Assembly (NCBI GenBank): GCA_023853785.1
Contig: JAJIRX010000798.1
Span: 310,001 to 374,000, forward strand
Source of the DNA: Psilocybe azurescens
Lineage: Eukaryota; Basidiomycota; Agaricomycetes; Agaricales; Agrocybaceae
Reading direction: 5' to 3'
DNA length: 64,000 nucleotides
This document shows positions 48,556-58,460 of the stretch, piece by piece. A program made the position numbers and the translations under genes. The notes below the pieces were generated by a model. That model was not told the DNA's origin and ran no database searches. It was given only the letters and a program-made list of their open reading frames with translations. Numbering within the stretch: the stretch's first letter is position 1; each line of letters begins with the position of its first letter.

Positions 48556-49625
48556 ATAGAAAATATTTGCATTGTTGGAAAGAATTATTTAAATCACATC
48601 AATCACCATGAACTAGATTAGAACTATCTACTTAATACATACATCTATGCTCTATCATGGAGACCTATCCCTTATTCAACTACATCGTCATCTCACCATT
48701 GCCATCTGTGCCCATACTACATTTTTAGAGTACTGACCGAGGTCCTAACGTTGCCAAGCATGTACACATCAGATGGCATGGCCAGCCACGATGTGTTTGG
48801 TGACGGCTTTGGAGGCTTGACAGTGTTTCCATAAGCTCGTGAGCCGGACTGGGCCGTCTCGGGCTCATTTTGGGTGATGGCCATTTCCCCCCCCCCCCCC
48901 CCCCCCCAATCTTGATGTGTTGACTTCACAAAAAGGTGGCCACACCTCAAAAAAAAAGTGCTCAAATCGGGTATACATAATACCATTTTTTTGCATTTTG
49001 GATCAAATGAAATAGTTTCTAAAAGGGTGATTTTTTTCAAAACTTGGTAAATATTGACTGTACTGCGGTGTAGCTACTTTGGGGTATTACTAAATGACGA
49101 CTAGAAGTCATCATACAGTGTTGGTGCAAACTCCATTCAGGCTTTTTCTCATGTTTGTCGTGTACGAGGTGCTGTAGGTGCTGTCTGAGATGGTGCTGAC
49201 AACGCTGGAGCAACTGTATGAGCAAGTTTGGATGGGGACTCTGAGTGAGGATAGTGAGGGAGAAGATGCTTTTGATGTCGAATAAGGATGTCGTTTTGGC
49301 GATGGGCGTGGTTTTGACGTTTGACATGGAGCTCTCAGCGACGGGCCTGTCAACAACAACCCAGTCCATCGCAAATTTTTGAAAAAAAGTTATATACTGA
49401 AATCAACTTAAAATTCAATATAAATAACTTTATATATATATACTTTTAACACTTTTTTCTGACTTCAAGACGCTTTTCATCAAGTAAGCACAACAAGATT
49501 TGGCAGGCTCCGCCAAAAGTGGCCCGAGATGGACCAGCCGGCTACGAGTTGTCGAAGTTCACTCTCACAAACCACGTGCACTTTAGTGATAGCACGTGTC
49601 GCGAAGCCGGATGGGGACGAGCCTA

Positions 49626-49634
49626 CCCCGCTTC
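49626..49634 (+). repeat. Target-site copy 2, CCCCGCTTC, between M1 and M2
   Basis: This 9-mer lies at the centre of a large palindrome (49,502-49,757) formed by the facing ends of M1 and M2. It is shared as the right duplication of M1 and the left one of M2. Confidence 0.8.
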
Positions 49635-50189
49635 TAGGCTCGTCCCCATCCAGCTTCAGCGACACGTGCTGTTACTAAAGTGCACGTGGTTTGTGAGAGT
49701 GAACTCGACAACTCGCTGAAGCCGGCTGGGTTGTCTCGGGCACTTTTTGGCGGAGCCCGCCAAATTCATACACCTGTACTTGGTGAAAATGTGTCTCGAG
49801 TTCAAAAAAAGTTCGAAAATTGAGTATACAATAATTGTCTATTTTTGATTTTAAATCGATTAGGGTATATAACTTTTTTCAAAATGTCGTTGACTTCGTC
49901 ATCGTTGACAGGCCCATGTTCAAGATTTCAAAAAAAAAATTTTCAACCCATGCTATTCAAGTTTAAATATTAAAAAAACCACTTTATGTATACCCAATTT
50001 GAGCACTTTTTTGAGTTGTGGCCGCTTTTTCGACTAAGTGACGAGGTATGAAATGGCGGGGAAAACAGCTATCACCAAAAAGGGCCCGAGTCAGCCCAGT
50101 CCGCTCGCAAGCTCGCTCCTGCCTGATCATGTGCTCGTGTGTGATGATATGTGACTAGAGCTTGCGAGCGTGACTGGCTAGCGAGTCTA
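49635..50189. mobile_element. TIR element M2, inverted relative of M1
   Basis: M2 is 555 bp, starts TAGGCTCGTCCCCATCC and ends GGCTAGCGAGTCTA. Its reverse complement resembles M1: shared landmarks are CACGCTCGCAAGCTCTA, GCTCAAATTGGGTATACAT, GGGCCTGTCAACNA, and AAAAAAGTTATATA. It lacks about 300 bp of M1's interior. No protein is encoded. Together M1 and M2 form a mirror pair in which a second element landed in the first one's target duplication. Confidence 0.75.
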
Positions 50190-50198
50190 CCCCGCTTC
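50190..50198 (+). repeat. Target-site copy 3, CCCCGCTTC
   Basis: This is the last copy of the 9-bp duplication, after which the unit 4 leader resumes with CTTAATTATAGTCCCGG. Confidence 0.8.
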
Positions 50199-50226
50199 CT
50201 TAATTATAGTCCCGGACATGCACGGT

Positions 50227-50232
50227 CACGTG
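50227..50232. promoter_or_regulatory. E-box CACGTG upstream of gene X (unit 4)
   Basis: It has the same context as in units 3 and 5 (GGTCACGTGGT). In this unit the transposon cluster ends just 28 bp upstream, so the region beyond the E-box has been displaced by 7.6 kb. Confidence 0.35.
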
Positions 50233-50790
50233 GTATTCGGTTTTCATTTCCTCGGCAAGGGCGTCGGGTTGTCTTTCTTTATGCTCTTCCCAGTTCCCTC
50301 TCTACTACTCTATCGAAAAGGTCTCTGGCAACTCGACCGACGATGACAAGGGAGAATAGTCTGTGTGCAGACAGCGACCGGGTCTGTATGGAAGCGGGAG
50401 TCGGTCAGTGGGTCGGACTGTAAATATTATTGGACCCAGTTAGACGAGTGCGTTTTCAAGGTGCGTAGGTGTTGATGTGGGCACTGGTTCCGACTTGACT
50501 TGACTTGTATGGGTGGACAGAATTACGATTCCTATTATCCGTAGACGAGCACACCACCACCAACAGTTAACTGGCTGCATGAGTCTTTTACGGCCTATTG
50601 AGACGGTTCCGAATTGACGAGACCACAACTGACGAACATCACCGTCAAGATTTTCACGACTCCGAATTCGTTCTATACAACAAACCATATATTCAGAAAC
50701 GACCACACGTTACTTACTCACGACGTTGCTTTCAACAACAACATATTTTGACAATTTACACGACAACTCACGAAGACGAAGACAGCGAAG

Positions 50791-53700
50791 ATGCGCAGTT
50801 CCATCCCACTGCTTTCCAAGCCTCCCGCACCCTCTTCCTCCTCCGCATCATCAACAAACATCCAACCGACAGCAGAAGACACCCACGCACCTCCTCGCTG
50901 CCCAACCATCAGCAACGACATCAACGCCACACACCAACACCACCGCGCGTATTCCCTCCATCCAGCTTATCACCGCCACGCCCTGCGCGACGGGTCTCTC
51001 CTCTGAAGAGGGGTCGTCCGGGTCCGGGTCCATTTTGTTTGCGTGGGCGCTAGAGGTGTCATTGGATGCGGTGGTGCCTGCCCCCACGCATGCGCCCTGC
51101 CTGTGCACGGGCATGGGCACTCGCCGTCGTTCGTTGCGCCTAAAACCAAGGCGCTCGGAGATCCCAGCGTGAGTGCGGGTGTCAGTGTGAAAGCACTAAG
51201 AAGCTCGTCCCCCAGAAATCGGAGCGCAGCATCCTCATCATAGGGATGGGGCTCGAATCCACGCGCGACCGCATGTCCGAGGAACGCGCAAAGGATCTAT
51301 ACGATGTCGAGTGCCGCGTCAGGTTGTCCGAGTCCGCTCGCATTAAGGACGCGTCGTGCATGTATGCGTAATGCGATGGGTGGGACAGGGGCTTCGAGAT
51401 CTACGTTGATTCGAGCCATGTGGACCTGGATACTGGCGGGATTGTGCTGGTGAAGACGAAGTCGAGGGTGGCTCTGGATGGGGTTGGGTTGGGTGCGGGA
51501 GGGGCGATGGGAGAGGTCATGAACGTGATGAAGGCGGGCAGAGATAAGGAGGAAGGGCGAGGCAAGGAGGGGTTGCGGCAGGTGAAAGGGAAGACGGAAT
51601 AGAAGGAGGGCAAGTGGTGGACGACAATTGGGTGGGGAGGAAGGACTCGAAGAACAAGATAAGTCCTAAATGCAGGTCATTTTCAGTGTTTCCTGGATCT
51701 TGGATGGGCTTTTAGACTTATCTTCGTCTCTTTTACCAGCTATCGAATACATACACAATGCTCGTCCACGTTCGAAGAGTACGTTTTTTTCTTCTTTTAT
51801 TCGTGTGTTTCCCTGTTGTCGTCTTATTCGTGTCCTCTCGGTCATCGTGTATGCGTGCTCACACACACTCCGTTCTTCACAGCTCCAGATCCATTCTTCC
51901 GCAAACCCAAGCCCAAGCCCAAGGCTCGCAATCCCGCATGCGTCCATGTCCATCACGCCGCATACGCATTCACTTCCTCTTCCGCATTTACCTCCACCTC
52001 CAACTCGAACGCATAGCTACCCAATGCCCACCGAAGAAGATGAGGAGAATATGGAGGCTAGCAAATGTCACTGGTTTTGCAATGGGAACACGCGGGCTCG
52101 GTGGCGACTATGATATCTGGTTACCCCTATAATGGACCGCGTTTAAGATCGGGCACACTGAGCTCAACTGTGGGTGAAATACTCGATCGCACTGCACGCG
52201 ATTAGGAGTGTGTGGTCGTTGGCTGGGATGGGGTGTTGGGCGCAGTTGAAGCGTATGTTTGTGTCTGCACCTGATCCTGGTGTTGAGCATGGTGTGGATG
52301 TGGATAGAGAAGGGATAGATAAGCAGGGGAAGGAGACGGAGGGGAAGGCGAAGGAGAAAAGAAAGAAGGCGAAGGATGGTGCGGAGGGGAAGGCGAAGGA
52401 GGACGACAAGAAGAAGAGGGACGGCAAGAAGAAGGACGGCAAGAAGAAGGACGGCAAGAAGAAGGACGGCAAGAAAGAGAAAGAGGAACAAAAGAAGGCG
52501 AAGGGCAGTCGATTGGCGCGTTGACGTGGAAGGCCGGATGACTGGGATGATGTCATTGCGGGGTATGAGAGCGGGAGTGCTCAAGGGATGTGGGCTCCGC
52601 GGAGATGGCGGGTGGTACCGCGGACGAGTTTGTTGGGTAGGAGCAGGCCAAAGCTGTACAAGGACGAATAAGGTTCGCTTTTTCTTCCTTCTAATATTTG
52701 TGAATTATGTTATTTTATTTTTTTAAAATAGGCGTTTTATCCATTCTTGACGCCGCAACGATTGATCTCGCGATAGGCTCATCAACAATATCGATTCACA
52801 AGCTACGCCCAGCACAGCTGATATGACGCCCCTGCGTCTGTCCGCGTCCATGTCCCCTTTCCCATGCCCGTATTGACGCTCGAGAAAGCCAAGGCACTCG
52901 ATAGCGGGAGCCCGACGGCTACAGTGAAGAAGAACAAGTTTGTCGCAGACAGCCTGCTCGGTGCAAAGAGCGTCGTCAAGAACTCCGCGGCTACGAGGCC
53001 GGATCCGTTCAGGCAGATGAACACTTCGTCGATTAGCTCGTTAAGGCCCTATGTGCAGTAGCATGGATATTTGGCTAAATCTGCCAATAACACTATTTAT
53101 GTTCCCATCACAGTCGTGCCTGCGCCACCAGTTGGGATATTCTCATCCTTATCCGCATCCTCTACAAAAGCAACAGCAGCAGCCATCCGGAACCAAGCGA
53201 ACGGATCAGTCATCACGAAGCAGATCGCGCCGTGGGCCACGCTCATGAAAGGGCTCGGCTCTCGGGCACCATGGGCGGGTCCAATGTCTCCATGTATCAG
53301 GATGAGGACTTGAATGTGCCGGATGAGCTGATGTGTATTTTGACTGCTGGATCTGGATGTGCTGTGGGTGTGGAGGGGACGAGAGCTATGTCGACGACCC
53401 GGACATGGATGTGGAGATCGGGACGGTCATGGAAGCTGCGCCCTCGCGTCCGGTGTGCAGCAGGAGGAGGAGGGAGGAAGGAAAAGAGGGCGTGCGTGCA
53501 GGTGGAGGCAATGGAGATGTTGAAAGCAGCTTCTCTGGATTCGATGGGTTCTCAGACTCTGGATCGCAACTCGTAGACGTCTAGTTCCCCAGCCTCAATA
53601 TGAACACGAACACGAACACGAACACCAAGAGCCGTATCGACGAGGTGCATTCGCAAGACACCAACAAATTGCAATTAGACATATTCTCCGCCTCGACCTC

Positions 53701-54384
53701 GACTTCTCCGATCGTCAACATTAAGCTACCGCCGTCGTCGCTTCAAGCCGCCGAGATCACCAGCAGTAGCAACAGCGGCCACGGCCTTTGCCCGTTGTAA
53801 GCAAACCCAATTTCGTGTCGTCAACGTCGTCCCGCGCCTTGGACATGTCAGAAGGCGAGCTGAACACCTCATTCAGGTTCGGCGGGCTTCCTGAACCGCG
53901 GGCCAAATCGTCGTCTTCCCCTGTGTCGAAGCCCAAGGATGCTGCTGCGCATGCGAAACCACAGACGCTGTCGGACATCATCCCGCCGCCTACGCATGCG
54001 TACTCGCTCTCGGGCATAGACATGTGCTTTGATATGGATATGGACCCGTACATGCTCGATGGGCTTGAAGATGACTCGGTGTTGAAGTCAATTTATACGA
54101 AGACCGTCGTGGAGCAGCAGCAGCCTGTGTGCCCGCGTGTGGCGTCGGACTTCAGCGTACACGTTCAACAAGGTATGCAGCTACAGCGTCAGGCGTCTGC
54201 ACTCTGGGTCGAGATAATGCAGTCGAAGCGGAGAAGCATTTACAAGGCGACGTCGCGCCTGACGTCGGGGATCAGCTTCGAGGGCTTCAGATCGTTCGAG
54301 GAGGTCAGGCGGGGCTTCGAGTTTCATGATGAGAGACCGTCGTTCTACTTTCCCGCCGGTTTTGTTTTGCTTGTGTTTCTATGA
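50791..54384 (+). pseudogene. Gene X copy in unit 4 (full span, frameshifted)
   Basis: The start MRSSIPLLSKPPAPSSSSASS is at 50,791; the end RRGFEFHDERPSFYFPAGFV with stop is at 54,382-54,384. Blocks: frame changes near 50,940 and 51,050, GIVLVKTKSRVALDG at about 51,440, an intron near 51,675-51,735 (ACCAG acceptor), PTEEDEENMEASK near 52,030, a Lys-rich tract near 52,320-52,500, an intron of the GTTCGCTTTTTCTTCC type near 52,675-52,730, RPDPFRQMNTSSISSLRPY near 53,010, an acidic block near 53,390, and the last exon frame 53,788-54,384 (GELNTSFRFGGLP, DSVLKSIYTKTVVEQQQ, SFEGFRSFEEVRRGFEF). The last exon is the most conserved part, which suggests the C-terminus matters functionally. Exon frames do not join, so it is a pseudogene. 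Function unknown. Confidence 0.6.
52320..52500 (+). repeat. Lys/Asp/Gly codon minisatellite in gene X
   Basis: The 15-bp unit GACGGCAAGAAGAAG is repeated (52,420-52,470) and encodes DGKKK. Shorter arrays are found in unit 2 (about 21,830-21,880) and unit 1 (near 3,850). Copy number differs between units. Confidence 0.7.
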
Positions 54385-54779
54385 AAGATTCGCTAACATT
54401 TTCTTTCTTGTTCTAGCTCTGCAGAAATCTGAGGCTCACCCGACGCCGACCTTGAGGGCAGACCAACTGCTGGACACCGCACTCCTGCATCTTCCAACAG
54501 ACCTCCTGTTCCCGCTCCGACCAAACGGCTTATTCGAATCTGAGAGTCATTCTCGAATCAGTGAATTCCGGTGTTGACGACGATGTCTATGTTCTCCTCT
54601 GCAGGGCCAAATACCCACTCTACTCTAGTATGCTTGCATCACTATGTCTCTCAAAATATGCCGCTACTCCCCCCTACTCTACATCTATCACTCCGTATGA
54701 TCGCCCCGCTGTTTTTATGTTTGAACCTTCACGTCCTACGATATGTCCTTGTACACGACTGCCTGCTTCACACTTCTTC

Positions 54780-55030
54780 GCGTATCTTTCACGTTTACGC
54801 ATTCTTCACGTCTTGTTGGTGTTTTTGACGGATCATTAGTCCGGTCTTATCTTTCCTTCCTCCTTGGCCGCATACACGTATGCCAGAGGGGTAAAGGAGG
54901 CGTCGAGATATACGTGGATGCGAGCCATGTGGACCTGTACATCGGCGAGATTGTACTGGTGAAGACGAAGCCGCGGGTTACGCTGGATGGAGTGCGGGTG
55001 CGGGAGGGCCTATTGGGGAGGTCATGAATA
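54780..55030 (+). pseudogene. X' fragment, unit 4
   Basis: A diverged X block (RGKGGVEIYVDASHVD, then YIGEIVLVKTKPRVTLDG) lies about 400 bp after X, as in unit 3 (34,375-34,620). It is truncated at about 55,030. Confidence 0.45.
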
Positions 55031-55858
55031 TGATGAAGGCGGGCAAGTAGAAGGAGAAGGGACATGCTCTGTCTCCGGTCCCATCCAGCCCGCTGTTCAA
55101 TGAACCAGCAGAAAGTAGTGCTACTAGTTTAGCTTTCTTCCCTCCCCTCGACCTATGATGCTCCAGACAGCGGCAGCATGAATCATCGCTCATTGGCCTC
55201 GGCCTCCCTTTCCTCTGAATGACGTTCAGCACCACTGCACCAGCGTGTCACTGACATTGTATATATCTGTTATAGTTTTACTTGTGGTCATGAAAGTTTT
55301 TCCCCTGTTTTGAACATCCACTGTGAGATGTATGCTTGATGTTTGGTTGTAAGTATCACTGGGTTGACCGAGTAGAATGTCTGATTCCTCTTCAAGACAG
55401 TATATTAAGTCCTGAAATTTAAATGTCTACATAATCCTGCTCAGACAATATGCACACTAGTACAAGGTTGTGGAACAATGGATTGGGTAATTTAAAAGAC
55501 TGTTTTACTCACTGTTACTAGACCTAGCGTCGTTCAACGTTCGACACTCAGCGACAAAATCAAGCGCAGTAACTCCATTTCACAACCCAACGAGCCAGTA
55601 CACACCATCTTTGAACGATCCCATGATGTGCAAGTGCAGGGGCTATATTATCTCTTCGCCGCTGATAAAAGGGTCTGTCAGCCCATTTTGCAATGATAAC
55701 ATATGTTTGTTCACTGATATTAAATGACCTTGTACTTGCAAGGCGGTGCTAGCTAAATTTAGACGCCAATATAACAGCATCCTATCAATCCTTGCTCTTT
55801 CCTAGCTTTCTCATCAATAACATCTGTTGCTCTTCGTCGAACCTTGCAATCTCGTATA
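55031..55858 (+). other. Unit 4 spacer and leader of gene Y
   Basis: This matches 37,750-38,580 in unit 3. It contains no gene; the last ~150 bp are the pyrimidine-rich leader before the MSQYF start. Confidence 0.45.
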
Positions 55859-57607
55859 ATGTCACAGTACTTCCATGGATCGAGAAACGTCACTATCGAT
55901 ACCGGCACATTCAACACCGTGACCTACCAATATCAAAGTCCTAAAAGTAGGTACTCATTCCTGCGGATTGGGAGATACATAATGTTGATCAGCATCGACG
56001 ATAGGCGGATTTGAGCGGCTGCAGGAACACGTTGCCCATGGAGCATTTCACGACTCGGGCGAACGCTTCGATCCTCCAAAATGTCATCACAACACACGAG
56101 TCGCGATTATCAAGAGGATCATGGACTGGATCAATGGGCTCAACAAAAGACACCCGAGAGGCTCTGATTATGTGGCTGTACGGAGCGGCTGGCGCAGGGA
56201 AATCCGCAATTGCGCAGACTATAGCGGAGATTTTGCAAGGCCAGCACTTCGTCCTCGCCAGTTTTTTTCTTCTCAAGAAATGACCCACAACGAGGAGTAG
56301 CTAAGTGGCTTGTAACAACCCTGGCGTATCAGCTCGCGGCAAAGCTTCCTCAGGTGTTCCGGGAACGAGTCGCGCTTACATTCGAGAAAGACCCCCTGAT
56401 TGTTACAAGATCTCTTGAGGCACAGTTCATGACCCTCGTCCGAGAGCCTCTCCTTGAACTTCTTCATTCCGGATTTTCAACCAACAACAACATCGTCGTC
56501 ATCATAGATGGTCTTGACGAATGCGATGATCCAAAAGTTCAAGCCAGAATTATTGATGTCTCCTTCGGCCTTCTGCATAGTCGGGACTTACCTTTGAAGA
56601 TTCTCATAGCCAGTCGCCCAGAGATCGATATCTCCTCATCTTTCGATACAAAACCATTTTTCACGCTGGCGAGAATCGCATTGGATAACGACTATCAATC
56701 CGAGGAGGATATTCGACATTTCCTTGCAGATAAATTTAACGAGATCAAAACTCGGCATCCCCTTCGCTCTTACATCCCGATTGGCTGGCCCGCAGAAGAT
56801 TCGCTCGATATACTCGTACGAAAGTCCTCCGGTCAGTTTATCTATGCATCGACTGTGGTGAAGTATGTCGCATCCGTGCGTCATCGACCAACGCATCGCC
56901 TTGACGTTGTTCTTGGTATAAACCCGCCACAGGCAGGTGATAGTCCTTTCGCAGAGCTTGACGCACTGTACCAACATATCCTGACGGGGGTTGAAGATGT
57001 TCATCTAATATTGCAGATCATTGGCTTCGTCGTTTTCCACCCTCCGAGCTATTATTACGATTCAGTGGCATTTATAGAAGCCTTCCTTTCTCTCTTTCCT
57101 GGAGATATTCAACTTCTAATGCAGAACGTCGGCTCCCTTATCTCAGTCGAAAACTATCCTGATCATCCTGATGGTGCAGTGTTAACCGTTCGCATATTAC
57201 ATGCATCATTGAAAGATTATCTCCTCGACCAGTCACGATCCAAAGATTTTTTCTTGATCGTCTCAAAATGCACACGCGTTATGCCGAGTTATGCCTTGCA
57301 CACATCACGGAGCTTCCTTCATTGGAATATAACTCGCCTCTCCATCCATTCATAGGTATGTTACCTTACGTTCTAATACATTGGGGCTCTGTGTTCTGAT
57401 TGCATAAAAATTGACACAGTGAACCGACACTGGCCTATCTTTACACATTTCTTCCATCACTGCCCTCTTGCTAAAATAAATCCACAGCTCCTCCAAAATA
57501 CCCTCTGTCTAACTCTCAGTCGCTGCCATTCTATCCTCGGAGTAAAAGGTCATTATAATACAAGTTTTTCCAAGGAATATTTCAGCTACCTCGAATCCCT
57601 CAGTGCA
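55859..57607 (+). pseudogene. NACHT NTPase, gene Y in unit 4 (exons 1-3, frameshifted)
   Basis: Exon 1 is 55,859-55,946 (MSQYFHGSRNVTIDTGTFN), intron 55,947-56,004, exon 2 56,005-57,355, intron 57,356-57,419, exon 3 57,420-57,607 (WPIFTHFFHHCPLAK ... YLESLSA). The P-loop GAAGAGKS (about 56,188) and Walker B IDGLDE (about 56,506) are both present. Three homopolymer-type shifts break the frame: an extra A near 56,146 (before the P-loop), an extra T in the T7 run near 56,262, and one T too few near 57,250. The last is shared with unit 3. Splice sites are all conserved, and exon 3 joins the open last exon at 57,654 in phase 0. This copy best shows the full ancestral architecture: NACHT switch plus an unknown C-terminal domain. 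Confidence 0.7.
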
Positions 57608-57653
57608 GTATGTGTCTTCTTTTGCCAAAGAACGAATCTGACCACCTTGCCAG

Positions 57654-58460
57654 ATTTGGGCTGATTCGGCGATTTCTCAATTTTACACTGATGAAATAGT
57701 CGCACTTGAACAACTCATTAAATCTCAGCTTGGTCCATGTCCTCGACATTCTCACATCTGCTTCCTTCTGGCCTCGATTATGAATCAAGAATCACAGGTT
57801 TATTGGGGTCTTGACCTTTCTACAGGACAAAATTTGAAAAGTCCAAGGCATATAGCCCAGTTAGGACACAGTCTGCGTTACCTAATGTCTGGGCAGCATG
57901 TTCTTCGTAAACACCTTCATGATGCTCTACAAAATTCGATTATTTCAAGCCAGCAGCCAGCCGACACCCCCAGTATTTACACCAGTGCTGCATTTTTCGC
58001 ACTGCGTTATATATCAACATGCAAATTCCCATACGCTGTCGACACAACTAGATTCGGGCGATCTTGTCATTATCATCGGACTCGAATGAATAGTCCTGCG
58101 CAATCACATTGGTACCGACGGTCCGTCAATACTGCATACAAAACGTATTACACCAACGATCACTTTCGCCATTTTGTCCAAGAGGGAGCCTTCGTGGACG
58201 CGCAATTTTCTCCCATGCGATGGTATCTGTTCAATACGGGCGATGCTTTTTATGCCTATTTGTGGGCCATTCAGATGCTTCCGCTAATCTTTGACAAATC
58301 AAATTATTCAGAAGAATTGATTATCTATGCACGCCATGCCAGAATCATGCGCAATCATGGCTACCTCAACCGCATATATTCATCACTGGAGCATGAACAG
58401 AGATCCGCCCAAGCTGCGGTCAAAGCATATCTCAGGAGAGTAGAGGATGGACGGACTTGA
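57654..58460 (+). CDS. Gene Y last exon, unit 4
   Basis: This open frame of 268 codons plus stop follows a 46-bp intron (57,608-57,653; GTATGT donor, CTGAC branch site, CCAG acceptor). The product starts IWADSAISQFYTDEIVALEQ and ends RRVEDGRT. Conserved islands across the three copies are RFGRSCHYHRTRMNSPAQS, HWYRRSVNTAYK, FVDAQFSPMRWY and ARIMRNHGY. It is rich in aromatic, His and Arg residues and has no repeats of the ankyrin or WD type usual at NLR C-termini. Function unknown; the best inference is the sensor or effector end of the NLR. Confidence 0.6.
   Translation: MWADSAISQFYTDEIVALEQLIKSQLGPCPRHSHICFLLASIMNQESQVYWGLDLSTGQNLKSPRHIAQLGHSLRYLMSGQHVLRKHLHDALQNSIISSQQPADTPSIYTSAAFFALRYISTCKFPYAVDTTRFGRSCHYHRTRMNSPAQSHWYRRSVNTAYKTYYTNDHFRHFVQEGAFVDAQFSPMRWYLFNTGDAFYAYLWAIQMLPLIFDKSNYSEELIIYARHARIMRNHGYLNRIYSSLEHEQRSAQAAVKAYLRRVEDGRT

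Larger units (their letters stand above)
42648..48833. mobile_element. 6.2-kb DNA transposon carrying a transposase and an alpha-kinase
   Basis: TIRs of about 135 bp run 42,648-42,783 and 48,833-48,702, beginning TATGGAAAC at both ends and nearly identical (the left has a 4-bp CCGG insertion). Flanking 6-mers AGCTCG at 42,642-42,647 and 48,834-48,839 are the target duplication; joining them rebuilds the arm of M1, as judged from element M2. Inside are two divergent genes: an alpha-type kinase on minus (43,229-45,782) and a DDE transposase on plus (46,225-48,555), with 442 bp between them. Similarity of the TIRs suggests a fairly recent insertion, but the transposase is broken, so this copy is probably not self-mobile. 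Confidence 0.85.
42567..49625. mobile_element. TIR element M1 (split by the kinase transposon)
   Basis: M1 starts TAGACTCGCCAGCC at 42,567 and ends GACGAGCCTA at 49,625, so both termini read TAGRCTCG inward. Without the inner transposon and its 6-bp duplication it is about 867 bp. Both ends share a diverged inner TIR part (GCCGG.CTGG..C.TCTCGGGC). The 9-bp target duplication would suit a Mutator-like MITE. The interior (48,905-49,500) has a minus-strand frame at 49,037-49,374, which I think is not a gene. A 21-base C run lies at 48,887-48,907. Confidence 0.75.

Noticed and set aside
49037..49374. Minus-strand protein in element M1
   Set aside because: Two frames overlap in the same strand, Ser/Pro/His-rich, and the region is missing in M2; no domain is visible.
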